A stretch of 64,000 nucleotides of DNA from Paradesertivirga superstes (GCF_037622515.1 NZ_JBBJCN010000006.1:91815-155814), one strand, 5' to 3'; shown: positions 45,987 through 55,927, counted from the stretch's first letter. Numbers and translations are program-made. Notes: generated by a model from the sequence alone, not told the origin.

Positions 45987-46014
45987 AAAAAGCCCGGCTT
46001 TGGGCCAGGCTTTT
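45987..46014 (-). terminator. Terminator for the tail-specific protease gene
   Basis: AAAAGCC/GGCTTTT stem extended by GGC/GCC with a short loop; on the minus strand it ends in five T. It is 19 bases beyond the protease stop. Confidence 0.75.
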
Positions 46015-46032
46015 AAATATCATAAATAAAGC

Positions 46033-48210
46033 TTAGTACTTTAAGCTATACTTTCCGGTTTCTTTTAGCTGTATAAAATCGGCCATAACCTTCAGGCTTT
46101 CGTCCTGAATAAAATCGTTATCCTGTTTAGGAGGAACCTCTCCCTTTTTCAAAGGCGGAAGTCCTTGTAGTGCGCGACGCTGATTTGTACGAGCCAGGCT
46201 TACCGACTCCTGCTGATCTCTTTCATTTTTAAGCTGCATTTCATTAAGGGTTACCGAATTTTCATCTTCACGCTTCTTAAATTGTTGAATATCTTCTATT
46301 AAGTATTTATACTCAGTTGAAGTTTTCATACGCTGTTCGTGCTGTTTTACTAGCTGAGACTTCACCGGATTCAAATTTGCAACAGCACTGAATGTAGCCT
46401 GCTTTATCATATCAAAAGGTAAAGCAGAAGGCTCGGAGCTTTCACCATACTTTTCAGCAGGAAAAATCATAGGAAACTGAATATCAGGAATAACTCCTTT
46501 ATGTTGTGTACTACTTCCGTTAATGCGATAAAATTTCGCCATTGTTAAATTTATCTGCCCATATTTAGGAGCTCCGGTATTTGATGAAGTTCCTCCCGCA
46601 GAACCTGCACCTGTCGAGTTTGATGCTGACCCGTTTTTTGTTTTGAGGATAATTTCATCAACCGTACTAATAAATCTCGACATATCTATGGCAGATTGGA
46701 CTGTCCCTTTACCATATGTCTGAGTACCCATAATAACTCCGCGTCCATAATCCTGAATTGCTGCTGCAAAAATTTCTGAGGCCGAAGCACTGAAACGATC
46801 GATCATCACACCTACCGGACCAGTCCATGCGATTGAAGGATCATCATCCTGATTCACTTCAGTTTTGCGCATATCTTTAACCTGAACCACCGGGCCGGTT
46901 TTAATAAATAATCCTGTTAACTCAATAGCTTCTATTAATGAACCTCCACCGTTACTGCGCAGATCAATTACAATACCATCAACATTCTGTTGTTTAAGAG
47001 TATCTAAAATCAGCCTCACATCGCGGGTAGTACTTTTATAGTTTGGATCACCCGACTGATATGCTTTAAAATCAAGGTAAAATCCAGGAACATCAATTAC
47101 ACCTATTTTATAGGTCTTTCCTTCCGAAACAACTGTTTTGATTGTCTTTTTTGCAGACTGCTCTTCAAGGATAACTCTATCGCGAACTATTGCAATAATC
47201 TTAGGTTCAGAGGAAAGCTCTTGCCCGGCAGGAATAATTTTTAAGCGTACGGTAGTTCCTTTTGGACCTTTTATTTTTTGTACAGTATTATCAAGTCTCC
47301 ACCCGATTATATCTACAAACTCGTCTTTGCCCTGGGCCACAGCAACAATTCTATCTCCAGCGTTTAATGTTTTAGCTTTAAATGCTGGTCCTCCCGGAAC
47401 AACAGATGCCACTTTAACCACTTCATTCTCTAATTGCAAAGTTGCGCCAATTCCCGTAAAACTACGTGCCATTTCCTCATTGAACTCCTGAGCTTTGGTA
47501 GGCACCAGGTAATTACTGTGTGGATCAACGGATTGTGTGAAAGCATCCATTATTATCTGAAATGCGTCCTGACTGTTTGTTTTGGAGGCCTGGGAAACAA
47601 GATTCTCATAACGCTTTTTTAACGTTTCCTGGTTTTTTGAAATATCGCTGCCGGCAAGCTTAAGGTTTAAAAGATCGTACTTAACCCGCATTGTCCATAA
47701 ATCATTGGCATCACTGGCAGAACTTAACCAGGGAAGTTTTTCACGGTTATACGTATACACCTCATTCGTATTGTAGACAAATGGTTTCCCGATCTGAGCA
47801 ATCGAAAATTTCATTCTCTCCTGATACCTTTTTTGAAAAGTATTAAAAATTTGAAAGAAAACACTTAAATCTCCTTCTCGTAAATAATCATCCAAATTTG
47901 TACGGTGTTTTTCGAATTCCTTTACATCGCTGGCAAGCAAATAATTACGTGAAGGATCAAGACGTTTTAAATAGCTGTCGAAAATCACCCTGGATAATGA
48001 GTCATTTACCTTAACTTTTTTATAATTGTAATTCTCCATCACTTTCACCAATTCCTTAGCTACAACTTGCTGCTGAGGCTCAGGTGAAAGATTGTTAGAA
48101 CCCTCGACATCGGTATTCACACGTAAATTAGCTTTGCAGGCAAAGGTTGCCACAATAAACAAAGCCAAAAATATTTTATTCAGCATCTTTTTGAACGATT
48201 TAAAATCCAT
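46033..48210 (-). CDS. prc: Tail-specific carboxy-terminal processing protease (S41A)
   Basis: A 725-residue S41A protease. The N-terminus is either a lipoprotein or cleavable signal ('FLALFIVATFACKAN'). A Prc N-terminal helical domain is followed by a PDZ domain (around 240-330, 'GIGATLQLENEVVKV') and the protease core with the Ser in 'FSASASEIFAA' near 474 and Lys in 'TYGKGTVQ' near 500. A long charged tail (DUF3340 type, 'EQRMKTSTEYKYLIEDIQQF') follows. It trims or removes periplasmic proteins from their C-termini. Preceded by its own terminator boundary at 48255. Confidence 0.94.
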   Translation of the reverse strand: MDFKSFKKMLNKIFLALFIVATFACKANLRVNTDVEGSNNLSPEPQQQVVAKELVKVMENYNYKKVKVNDSLSRVIFDSYLKRLDPSRNYLLASDVKEFEKHRTNLDDYLREGDLSVFFQIFNTFQKRYQERMKFSIAQIGKPFVYNTNEVYTYNREKLPWLSSASDANDLWTMRVKYDLLNLKLAGSDISKNQETLKKRYENLVSQASKTNSQDAFQIIMDAFTQSVDPHSNYLVPTKAQEFNEEMARSFTGIGATLQLENEVVKVASVVPGGPAFKAKTLNAGDRIVAVAQGKDEFVDIIGWRLDNTVQKIKGPKGTTVRLKIIPAGQELSSEPKIIAIVRDRVILEEQSAKKTIKTVVSEGKTYKIGVIDVPGFYLDFKAYQSGDPNYKSTTRDVRLILDTLKQQNVDGIVIDLRSNGGGSLIEAIELTGLFIKTGPVVQVKDMRKTEVNQDDDPSIAWTGPVGVMIDRFSASASEIFAAAIQDYGRGVIMGTQTYGKGTVQSAIDMSRFISTVDEIILKTKNGSASNSTGAGSAGGTSSNTGAPKYGQINLTMAKFYRINGSSTQHKGVIPDIQFPMIFPAEKYGESSEPSALPFDMIKQATFSAVANLNPVKSQLVKQHEQRMKTSTEYKYLIEDIQQFKKREDENSVTLNEMQLKNERDQQESVSLARTNQRRALQGLPPLKKGEVPPKQDNDFIQDESLKVMADFIQLKETGKYSLKY

Positions 48211-48254
48211 TGTTACCTAACTCTATCGAATTCTATACCAGAGTTTATATTAAA

Positions 48255-48286
48255 TAAAAAAGAGACAGTTTTGTTACTGCCTCTTC
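48255..48286 (-). terminator. Terminator after the TPR gene
   Basis: AGAGACAGT/ACTGCCTCT stem (one mismatch) with a 6-base loop and a T6 run on the minus strand. It lies about 90 bases past the stop of the TPR protein. Confidence 0.75.
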
Positions 48287-48375
48287 TGTAAACAAGTATA
48301 TTTCAAAAATAGTATTTATTACCAGTATAAATTATCGGATATGAAATAAAATTGCTTTTTAAAGACAGGTGGAGA

Positions 48376-49440
48376 TTATAAATTATTAGTTTTTATCCAC
48401 GTTTCTCTAAACAAGCTGTATTGATCTAAAGCCGCTCCTGCTGCAGGATAATTCCCAAGCTGGCTATACGTTTCACCCAAATTGGCATTTATTTCGACAA
48501 GCTTAACCAGGTAGTTATTTTTCAAGGCCAAATCCTCTGCGCGCTTAAAATCCAGTAATGCTCCTCCATAATCTCCTAAAGCATTTTTCACCTTCCCTAA
48601 ACCCGCCAAACTGCTTATCATGGCTTCGTTATTTAATAGCTTTACAGCCATTATCTGTGATTGAATATAGAACCATTTCGCCTCAGAATAGCGTTCCTGA
48701 TGGAAATATAACTCTGCGAGGCTTTGAAAACATTTCATTCTACCAAACTTATTCCCAGTTCGCTGAAACAATGGAAAAGCTTTCTTTAGAATATAATATT
48801 CGCTTTCTTTAAATTTCCCCTGCTTAAACTTCATTGACGAAATATCAAGGTATGTTTGGGCGGCCGTCGCAGTTTTCTTAAGATTCAAATTAGCGCTAAC
48901 AAAATACTCAGCAAATTTTATAGCAAGGTCATACTGACCATTCATCCTGTAAAGGGCTGCCAGATTTTCTGTAATTTTTGAAATGCCCGCATTATCTTTT
49001 AATATTTCTTTCAGTTTTAAAGCCTCATTAAAATAATAAACAGCCTTATCAGAATTTCCATACCTGCCGTAATAAACGCCATAGGTACTATATATAAGTG
49101 CCTGACTTTTTATATCTCCAATTCTGATATATCCGGCAAGTGCTTCTTCAAGAGTGCCGATTAAACGGGCATCCGGATTAACGGCAGTTTCGGTTTGAAG
49201 TAACAGTGCATTTAGAAGTATAATATTCTGACGATTAACAAAATCAGCTTGTTCGGTATTCTTCTTTTTTAATCTATCGGAAATTAAACCCTTTATTAAT
49301 ACCGCAGAATCAACAGGAGGAGGCAAAAGTAATACGGGAGGACCGATGAACGATTTCTGTTTGACAGACACTGTATCCGCAGAAAAAACAGAGCTTGAAA
49401 CTAATGCCAGGAAAACTATACTTAAAAATTTTTTTATCAT
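48376..49440 (-). CDS. Secreted TPR protein 1
   Basis: A 354-residue protein from ATG 49440 (signal peptide MIKKFLSIVFLALVSSSVFS). Several tetratricopeptide repeats cover residues 90-350, for example 'SDKAVYYFNEALKLKEI', 'YSEAKWFYIQSQIMAV', 'GGALLDFKRAEDLAL' and 'NYPAAGAALDQYSLF'. In Bacteroidota such repeats usually form the sensor half of histidine kinases or regulators; here no kinase follows. Paralogous to the next gene upstream, from which it is 60 bases away. Role unknown. Confidence 0.8.
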   Translation of the reverse strand: MIKKFLSIVFLALVSSSVFSADTVSVKQKSFIGPPVLLLPPPVDSAVLIKGLISDRLKKKNTEQADFVNRQNIILLNALLLQTETAVNPDARLIGTLEEALAGYIRIGDIKSQALIYSTYGVYYGRYGNSDKAVYYFNEALKLKEILKDNAGISKITENLAALYRMNGQYDLAIKFAEYFVSANLNLKKTATAAQTYLDISSMKFKQGKFKESEYYILKKAFPLFQRTGNKFGRMKCFQSLAELYFHQERYSEAKWFYIQSQIMAVKLLNNEAMISSLAGLGKVKNALGDYGGALLDFKRAEDLALKNNYLVKLVEINANLGETYSQLGNYPAAGAALDQYSLFRETWIKTNNL

Positions 49441-49499
49441 AAGGTACATTTTGCAGACCAGCCGCAAAGATAGGACTTACAACGTGTTAGATGGTATTC

Positions 49500-50729
49500 T
49501 TATTTTAACTTCCTTAAAATTAAGAATATAAGCAGAATAAGAACAAGTCCGGCGGCAAGGATTTTCACCATCCAAAAATCCTTTTTTACAGGAGACGCGG
49601 GAATTTTCTTTTCTATTACCAGCTTTGGTAATTCTATTGGCTTTGCTGTTCTTGCAGATTCCGCCCTGGCGAAAAAATAATTCGCAAGTGAATCTCTAAG
49701 CTCTGATGAATAGTCGTTTACACTTTCCGAACGGCTTTGACTGCCTGTTTTTTTATAGAAAACAGAAAACGCTTCCTCAACATTTGCCATCAAAAACAAA
49801 TTTTTCAATTCTGAGGCTAAAGATTTTGCTTCCTTTAAATCGCGTTTGGCAAGATCGAAGTCGCCAATATCAATCTTCACTTTGCCTAAATTAACTAAGG
49901 ACGAGATTATGGATTCAACATCATTTACGTTCCGTGACTCTGTGTTCGCCTGTATGAAAAACCACTTAGCTTCTGAATATCGCTTTTGATTGTAATAAAC
50001 TTTACCTAAAACGTCAAAGCATTTTATGCGGCCCGCACGCGATCCTGCCCTACTGAGATATGGCAAAGCATTTTTCAGTATCAGCTTTTCGGCTTTTTTG
50101 TACTGCTTTTTGCGCCTGTAAATTTCAGCGAACTTAACATACGACAAGCCAAGGCCTGCTTTATCATTTAGTTTTTCGTATTGTTTAATTGCGGTCAAAA
50201 CATTTTCTGTCGCATTGCCAAGGTTGTTTTGCGACAGTGAGATCTCTGTGAGCTGAAGTGAAACCTTTGCAGAAGATTTAAAGTTTTTAACATCTGCCAA
50301 AAGTTTTTTAGCACTGTTATAATGGTTGACTGCATCATTCCACGCTGCATTCTGCTCAAAAAATTTTGCCATCAGAATTAAAACATGGGCCCTCGAAACC
50401 TTATTTCCGGTCTTATCATATATTTTCTCTGCGGTAAGTAGTTCTGAAAATGCCTGCCTGATATTCCCGGCTTTCAATAAAGCAGCCGCACTGTCAACTC
50501 TTAAATCAGCACCCCGGTTAGCCGCCAGATTTGGCGTGCTTGATTGCTGTGCTTTATTTAAGAGCGCTGATGAAGGGGCTTGATTTTTCTCTTCTTTAGC
50601 CTCTTGCTGATAATCCCACGGATCTTTCGCCTCTGTGCTGTTGATTGCCGACGCGAGGCTACTAGTATCCCGGGCATAAATCCCACCGAAAAAAGCAAAC
50701 AGAAAAAGCAGAATCAGAACACGAGCCAT
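49500..50729 (-). CDS. TPR protein 2 with C-terminal membrane anchor
   Basis: A 409-residue protein from ATG 50729 (an in-frame TTG three bases earlier was rejected). Signal peptide 'MARVLILLFLFAFFGGIYA', TPR units from about 75 to 320 ('GNIRQAFSELLTAEKIYD', 'AVNHYNSAKKLLADV', 'YSEAKWFFIQANTESRN'), and a final helix 'VKILAAGLVLILLIFLILRK'. The shape equals the periplasmic sensor and anchor of TPR histidine kinases but stops where the kinase would begin. It shares the 'YSEAKWF' unit with TPR protein 1, showing tandem duplication. Confidence 0.8.
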   Translation of the reverse strand: MARVLILLFLFAFFGGIYARDTSSLASAINSTEAKDPWDYQQEAKEEKNQAPSSALLNKAQQSSTPNLAANRGADLRVDSAAALLKAGNIRQAFSELLTAEKIYDKTGNKVSRAHVLILMAKFFEQNAAWNDAVNHYNSAKKLLADVKNFKSSAKVSLQLTEISLSQNNLGNATENVLTAIKQYEKLNDKAGLGLSYVKFAEIYRRKKQYKKAEKLILKNALPYLSRAGSRAGRIKCFDVLGKVYYNQKRYSEAKWFFIQANTESRNVNDVESIISSLVNLGKVKIDIGDFDLAKRDLKEAKSLASELKNLFLMANVEEAFSVFYKKTGSQSRSESVNDYSSELRDSLANYFFARAESARTAKPIELPKLVIEKKIPASPVKKDFWMVKILAAGLVLILLIFLILRKLK

Positions 50730-51006
50730 CAATAATATAAGCTTACAAATAAAATTAACTCACGCTAATAAGGATAAGCTTTCTGAAAATTTCAGAAAAT
50801 TGAAGATATGCAAATTAATGAGACTTGAATGGATTGGCCAATTCTGGAAGATGCCAGCTAATATTCGCTAAACTGGCATTCGGGTTAAGATCGAAGAAAA
50901 TGCTTAAATCCCGTCAGGATTTCGCCGATTATCCTGCACCGTGAAAGAGATTGCAAAATAAAAAGCTGTATCATCCTGAAAAAGTGCCAGAAAGAAAAAC
51001 AGGGAA
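50730..51006. other. Intergenic interval between TPR and isoaspartyl peptidase genes
   Basis: No gene is seen. It is AT-rich near 50740-50830 and should contain the TPR-operon promoter. A run 'CCCGTCAGGATTTCGCCGATTATCC' near 50910 is unremarkable. No terminator for the isoaspartyl peptidase gene is evident except T-poor sequence. Confidence 0.3.
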
Positions 51007-51855
51007 TTAACTAAATACCACCGGCTCCTTATCAAAATATGCCCAAACCATGTAAGGATGAGAGTCTGTATGATAGATTTCGCCTTTTGAAGAGATACAA
51101 ATCACACCGGCAAAACCATCAAACGGTTTTAATTCGCCAATTGATTTATCGCAGGCCTCCTTTAAACTGAACCCGTCAATCATTCGTGTAGCGATTTTCG
51201 CAGCCAATGCCCCGCTTACGATATCTTCGCCCACGCCGGTACAGGAGACACCCACAAAATCATTGGCATAATTTCCGGCTACGGTAGCTGAATCGCTCAC
51301 GCGGCCTGGCATTTCAAAACCCTTTCCCCCGGTAGAAGTTGCCGCAGCTAACCGGCCATCTTTATCAATTGCCACACAACCTACGGTTCCGGTACGAACA
51401 GCAGCATCGCGTTTTTTTAGATACTGCTGTTTCCTGAAACCCGTTTCAGAATTAAAATAACCAAAGCCATTTACCCTGGCAAACTTCAACGCTTCTGCAC
51501 CACTTAAAACTTTATCTTCAAAACTCAGCAGTTTTTCAGCTATAAAAATAGGGTTCTTAACATCCTCTATGTTGATAACCCCTGCAAACCTTTTGCTTAC
51601 ACCATCCATTAAGGAGGCGCTTAATCTGATCTTCCCGTCGCTTTGAATTTGAGATCCTAAACCTGCGTTAAATAATTCACAATCCTCCAGTAAAGAAACT
51701 CCGTAGGCTACCGTTTCCAACGAAGAATGGCTCGCTAAATAAGCATGAGCTTTTTCAACAACGTCTCCGAGTGCTCTTTGCTTTGCATGCTTCACTTCTT
51801 CACTATCCAACGACTCACTAAAAAAACCTCCATGTATTATAACTTTGGCTTCCAT
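51007..51855 (-). CDS. Isoaspartyl peptidase/L-asparaginase (Ntn-hydrolase)
   Basis: A 282-residue plant-type asparaginase/beta-aspartyl dipeptidase. The precursor self-cleaves before Thr157 in 'GTVGCVAID'; supporting residues are Thr175 ('ATSTGGKG'), 'GRVSDSA' and 'TGVGED'. The N-terminal half has 'LFNAGLGSQIQ'. It hydrolyses beta-Asp-Arg dipeptides released by cyanophycinase, whose gene ends 1 base upstream; the two are one operon. This completes cyanophycin breakdown to Asp and Arg. Confidence 0.93.
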   Translation of the reverse strand: MEAKVIIHGGFFSESLDSEEVKHAKQRALGDVVEKAHAYLASHSSLETVAYGVSLLEDCELFNAGLGSQIQSDGKIRLSASLMDGVSKRFAGVINIEDVKNPIFIAEKLLSFEDKVLSGAEALKFARVNGFGYFNSETGFRKQQYLKKRDAAVRTGTVGCVAIDKDGRLAAATSTGGKGFEMPGRVSDSATVAGNYANDFVGVSCTGVGEDIVSGALAAKIATRMIDGFSLKEACDKSIGELKPFDGFAGVICISSKGEIYHTDSHPYMVWAYFDKEPVVFS

Positions 51856-51856
51856 C

Positions 51857-52765
51857 CTAATCCTTGTCTTTCATTTTAAGATAAACTTCCTCTTCAACCT
51901 TTATTGCTTTATTAATAATGAGTTCATGCTTATGTAAATCATATTTATCGAAAATAGACATAACATGCACCTTTAAATTATCTATTGAAACTGGCGATCC
52001 AATTTCCACATCGTAAATACTGGTCTGGCTGATATACCGACCGTCTACTAAAATGGTTAGCCCTGAACCGATAGCTTCTAAACAAACGCCATCTGTGATT
52101 AATAATCCTGCATCTTCACCCAAACCGATACCTAACATTCCGGGGTTTGTAGCAACGGCATAAAACAATCTGCCAATTCTTCCCCGCTGTACAAAATGGG
52201 TATCCACAATTACATCATCAATAAATCCGAGCCCTCCCGTAATCTGTATTTCCCCTTTTATTAAAGCCTCACTGCTGCTTCCGCGATAAATCATATTTGA
52301 TGAAGCCGCTGCGGCTCCCGCCGAGGTTCCCGCTATAATGAAATCCTCTTCGATATATCTGGTTTTAAGGATTCGTAAAAGATTGGTGCCACCAAATATG
52401 GCGGTCAGGCGCAGTTGATCACCACCAGAAAACATCACAACATCAGCATTTCTTACTCGCTCAAGTACTTCAGGATCGTTGGCCTGCTCCCGTGTCCGTA
52501 TATCCAGAACATGAACATTATTTACCTGAAGCTGATTAAACGATTTAATATATTCCGCTCCTACCAGGTCCGGAATTTTTGATGCGGTAGTGATTACCTC
52601 AACTACAGACTCTGTTCCTTTTACAGATTCCGTTATAATGCGTCGCAAAATCCCCTTCTCGAAAAATTTTATATAATGGGGGTGGCTTATATTGTCGTTA
52701 TAACTTAATGAGCTTCCTAAATCAACTGCACCACCGATAATTATGAGTTTTCCTTTTGGCACCAT
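51857..52765 (-). CDS. cphB: Cyanophycinase
   Basis: A 302-residue serine exopeptidase of family S51. From the ATG at 52765 the start is 'MVPKGKLIIIGGAVDLG', with an AGGTGA about 8 bases upstream; an in-frame GTG at 52774 gives three more residues. Catalytic Ser is in 'GTSAGAAAASS' (position 151 counted from the GTG) and the helping residues in 'DTHFVQRGRIGR'; 'MFSGGDQ' is also typical. It releases beta-Asp-Arg from cyanophycin. Divergent from the synthetase by about 120 bases. Confidence 0.95.
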   Translation of the reverse strand: MVPKGKLIIIGGAVDLGSSLSYNDNISHPHYIKFFEKGILRRIITESVKGTESVVEVITTASKIPDLVGAEYIKSFNQLQVNNVHVLDIRTREQANDPEVLERVRNADVVMFSGGDQLRLTAIFGGTNLLRILKTRYIEEDFIIAGTSAGAAAASSNMIYRGSSSEALIKGEIQITGGLGFIDDVIVDTHFVQRGRIGRLFYAVATNPGMLGIGLGEDAGLLITDGVCLEAIGSGLTILVDGRYISQTSIYDVEIGSPVSIDNLKVHVMSIFDKYDLHKHELIINKAIKVEEEVYLKMKDKD

Positions 52766-52887
52766 TTTTTTCACCTAGTTCTTTAAATATATCAAATATG
52801 TGCCCAATAAGTTTTTATTGTTGATGTAAAACTCTTTGTAATTTCTTATGGTTATCTATTTTATAAAGAGAAGCTCCACATTATTTT

Positions 52888-55512
52888 ATGAAGATCCAAA
52901 GCATTCAAGCATTAAGAGGTCCCAATATCTGGTCGATAAGACGTCATAAACTAATACAAATGCGATTAGACCTTGAAGAGATGGAGCATAGGCCAACAAA
53001 TGAAATTCCGGGCTTTCGCGATCGGCTTCAAAAACTTATCCCAAGCTTATATACGCATCACTGTTCTCCGGGCCACGAAGGTGGCTTTTTTGAGCGGGTA
53101 GATAAAGGAACCTGGTTAGGTCATGTGGTTGAACACATCGCCCTTGAAATTCAAACACTCGCGGGAATGGACACCGGCTTTGGAAGAACCCGGGGCACAA
53201 AAACGAAAGGCGTATACAATGTAGTATTTGAGTATATTGAGGAAAACGTTGGCAAATTCGCAGCAGAAAAAGCTGTTGCAATAGCTCAGTCGTTAATCAA
53301 TGGCGATGACTATAATTTAGAAGCAGATATCGATGAACTGCGTAAAATACGTGATTCGGAAAGGCTTGGGCCCAGTACCGGAGCTATTATCGATGAAGCA
53401 AGCGCTCGGGGAATTCCATATATCAGGTTAAACTCCCAATCACTGGTACAATTAGGTTACGGGAAAAACCAGGTACGCTTTCGTGCAACTATAACTGATA
53501 AAACCAGCAGTATTGCAGTGGATATTGCGGGCAATAAAGAAGATACCAAGAAAATACTGCGCGAACAGGCGATACCAGTGCCTGATGGAGTGTCTATATC
53601 ACGGGAAGAAGAGTTAAAAAATGCCCTCCGGGACATCGGCTTCCCCCTGGTCTTTAAACCCCTTAATGGAAATCATGGAAACGGGGCATCCATAAATGTT
53701 CAAACAGAACAGGATGCTTACGAAGCTTTTCGGTATGCACAAAAATATTCGCGCAAAGTTATTGTCGAACGATTTATTACCGGCTACGATTTCAGAGTTC
53801 TTGTAATAGATAATAAAATGGTAGCGGCAGCGAAAAGAGTACCGGCCCATATTACAGGTGATGGAAAAAGTTCAATTCAAACCCTTATTGATCTGGAAAA
53901 CAGGGATCCGCGCAGAGGTTATGGCCATGAAAATGTACTTACACATATCACTATCGACAGGGATACTCTTGAATTATTTAAAAAGTACAAATACACCTTA
54001 GAAAGTATACCCCCAAAAGATGAAATCGTCTACCTGAAATCAACAGCCAATCTCAGCACAGGAGGCACCTCTATTGATGTTACTGACATGGTTCATCCTC
54101 ATAATATATTTATGTGTGAGCGAATAGCGAAGGTTATAGGTCTTAATATTTGCGGAATAGATATTATGGCCGACAGCCTTTCGGAGCCTCTGGAAGAAAC
54201 AGGTGGGGTTGTATTAGAAGTAAATGCAGCACCCGGCTTTAGAATGCATCTGGCGCCAAGTGAAGGGCAACCAAGGAATGTGGCTGCGCCAGTACTTGAC
54301 ATGATGTATCCGCCGGGCAAGTCTTCAAAGATTCCCATTATTGCCATAACCGGCACAAATGGAAAAACAACAACGACCCGCCTGATAGCTCATATTATTA
54401 AAAACAGCGGATACCACGTAGGATTCACCACCACTGATGGCATTTACATCCAAAACTCCTTAATGATCAAAGGAGATACAACAGGCCCGGTTAGTGCGGA
54501 ATTTGTTTTGAAAGACCCCACCGTTGAATTTGCCGTGTTGGAAACCGCACGCGGGGGAATTCTTCGTGCCGGCCTGGGCTTCAATGAATGCGACATTGCA
54601 GTGATTACCAATATTCAGGAAGATCATTTGGGGATATCCGACATCCATACATTAGACGACCTGGCGCGGGTTAAATCGGTAGTGGTAGAATCGGTAAAAA
54701 ACGACGGATGGGCAATTTTAAATGCTGATAACAAATATTGCGTAAAGGTGGGCGCAGAAACCAAACATTGCAATGTTGCCTATTTTTGCATGAGTGAATT
54801 AAATCCGGTTGTTGAGGAGCATTGCAAAGCCGGTGGTGTTGCCGCCTTTTGCGATAATGGATATTTTACAATCAAAAAAGGGGACTGGAAAATAAGAATC
54901 ACAAAAACGAACCATATCCCTATCACGTTTAACGGTACCGTAGATTTTATGATCCAGAATGCCCTTGCCGCAACACTTGCAGTATTTTTATGGGGATTTA
55001 AAACAGAAGATATCAGAACTGCCCTGGAAACATTCTCGCCCTCTCATGCCCAAACTCCCGGCAGAATGAATCTGTTTGAATTTAAAGACTTCAAAATATT
55101 GGTTGATTATGCACATAATCCCGATGGACTAAAAGGCATTCAAGGGTTTTTAAATACCGCAAACGCATCATTTTATACAGGTGTAATTGCTGGTACGGGA
55201 GACAGAAGGGATGATGACATTCGGGAAATGGGAAGACAGGCCGCCAAAATGTTTGATGAGATTGTGGTATGTCAGGAAAATTACCTTAGGGGAAGAACCC
55301 GGGAAGAAATCGCTTCACTGATAATTGAAGGCGCCCTGGAGATAAACGCAAATATCCCTCACAAAATAATGGAGAACAGCACACAAGCCTGGGAATATGT
55401 TACTAATAAAATCAGACCGGGAGAATTGCTGACAATAACAAGCAGTTCCATCCATGATGCATATCAAAAAGTAAAGCATCTTCAGGATCTGAATCTGTAT
55501 GAAAAGATCTAA
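52888..55512 (+). CDS. cphA: Cyanophycin synthetase
   Basis: An 874-residue enzyme of the usual length. An N-terminal domain (1-160, 'CSPGHEGGFFERV') is followed by an ATP-grasp domain (220-480) with 'NGNHGNGASIN' (263), 'HITGDGKSSI' (323) and 'EVNAAPGFRMH' (444), which adds Asp, and a Mur-ligase-like domain with P-loop 'ITGTNGKTTTT' (488), which adds Arg. It builds the poly-Asp backbone with Arg side chains from Asp and Arg using ATP. Neighbours on the opposite strand break the polymer down. The 120-base divergent region probably holds both promoters. Confidence 0.96.
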   Translation: MKIQSIQALRGPNIWSIRRHKLIQMRLDLEEMEHRPTNEIPGFRDRLQKLIPSLYTHHCSPGHEGGFFERVDKGTWLGHVVEHIALEIQTLAGMDTGFGRTRGTKTKGVYNVVFEYIEENVGKFAAEKAVAIAQSLINGDDYNLEADIDELRKIRDSERLGPSTGAIIDEASARGIPYIRLNSQSLVQLGYGKNQVRFRATITDKTSSIAVDIAGNKEDTKKILREQAIPVPDGVSISREEELKNALRDIGFPLVFKPLNGNHGNGASINVQTEQDAYEAFRYAQKYSRKVIVERFITGYDFRVLVIDNKMVAAAKRVPAHITGDGKSSIQTLIDLENRDPRRGYGHENVLTHITIDRDTLELFKKYKYTLESIPPKDEIVYLKSTANLSTGGTSIDVTDMVHPHNIFMCERIAKVIGLNICGIDIMADSLSEPLEETGGVVLEVNAAPGFRMHLAPSEGQPRNVAAPVLDMMYPPGKSSKIPIIAITGTNGKTTTTRLIAHIIKNSGYHVGFTTTDGIYIQNSLMIKGDTTGPVSAEFVLKDPTVEFAVLETARGGILRAGLGFNECDIAVITNIQEDHLGISDIHTLDDLARVKSVVVESVKNDGWAILNADNKYCVKVGAETKHCNVAYFCMSELNPVVEEHCKAGGVAAFCDNGYFTIKKGDWKIRITKTNHIPITFNGTVDFMIQNALAATLAVFLWGFKTEDIRTALETFSPSHAQTPGRMNLFEFKDFKILVDYAHNPDGLKGIQGFLNTANASFYTGVIAGTGDRRDDDIREMGRQAAKMFDEIVVCQENYLRGRTREEIASLIIEGALEINANIPHKIMENSTQAWEYVTNKIRPGELLTITSSSIHDAYQKVKHLQDLNLYEKI

Positions 55513-55603
55513 AAAAGTTAAGGCAAGTAAAACAAATCGTAATACACTGCGTTATCTATATAAACCAAGTAAAATTGGTTTAATTGTGATAAGGTTTAGG
55601 TTG

Positions 55604-55637
55604 AAGCGTCCCGGCTAGTTTGGGACGCTTTATTTTT
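55604..55637 (+). terminator. Terminator for cphA
   Basis: AAGCGTCCC/GGGACGCTT stem, 8-base loop, then TATTTTT. It lies 90 bases past the cphA stop; a shorter TAAACCAA/TTGGTTTA inverted repeat precedes it at 55561-55582. Confidence 0.85.
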
Positions 55638-55641
55638 ATAG

Positions 55642-55824
55642 CTACTTTCTTTTCCCTTTAACAATCACATTAACAAAGAATCCTGCTGCCAGTAAGCCAA
55701 ACAGAGCTCCTGCAAATATCCAAACTAACGACCCTGTAACAACCCATGCTGTTGCAACTCCGCATATCACTGCCAAAAGAAAATATATGCCGTAATCCTG
55801 ATTATCCTTTTCTTGTGCTTCCAT
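55642..55824 (-). CDS. Small two-helix membrane protein
   Basis: A 60-residue protein with a polar N-terminus ('MEAQEKDNQDYG') and two helices ('IYFLLAVICGVATAWVVTG' and 'IFAGALFGLLAAGFFVNVIV') ending 'KGKRK'. It could be a small stress-type membrane protein. Convergent with cphA across the terminator at 55604. No family is recognised. Confidence 0.55.
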   Translation of the reverse strand: MEAQEKDNQDYGIYFLLAVICGVATAWVVTGSLVWIFAGALFGLLAAGFFVNVIVKGKRK

Positions 55825-55891
55825 TTTTAATTTTTTTCCAAAAGTAGCAATAGTTAAGAATATGTTCTTAAAGAATTCACCGGCAGAGATT

Positions 55892-55927
55892 AAAAAAAAA
55901 CCGTCGTATAAATAATTTATACGACGG
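55892..55927 (-). terminator. Terminator for the ahpD-like gene
   Basis: A perfect inverted repeat with 13-bp arms (CCGTCGTATAAAT type) and a single-base centre, ending in T9 on the minus strand. It is about 135 bases past the AhpD-like stop; 55928-56060 shows no coding sequence and could be an untranslated tail or small RNA. Confidence 0.85.
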
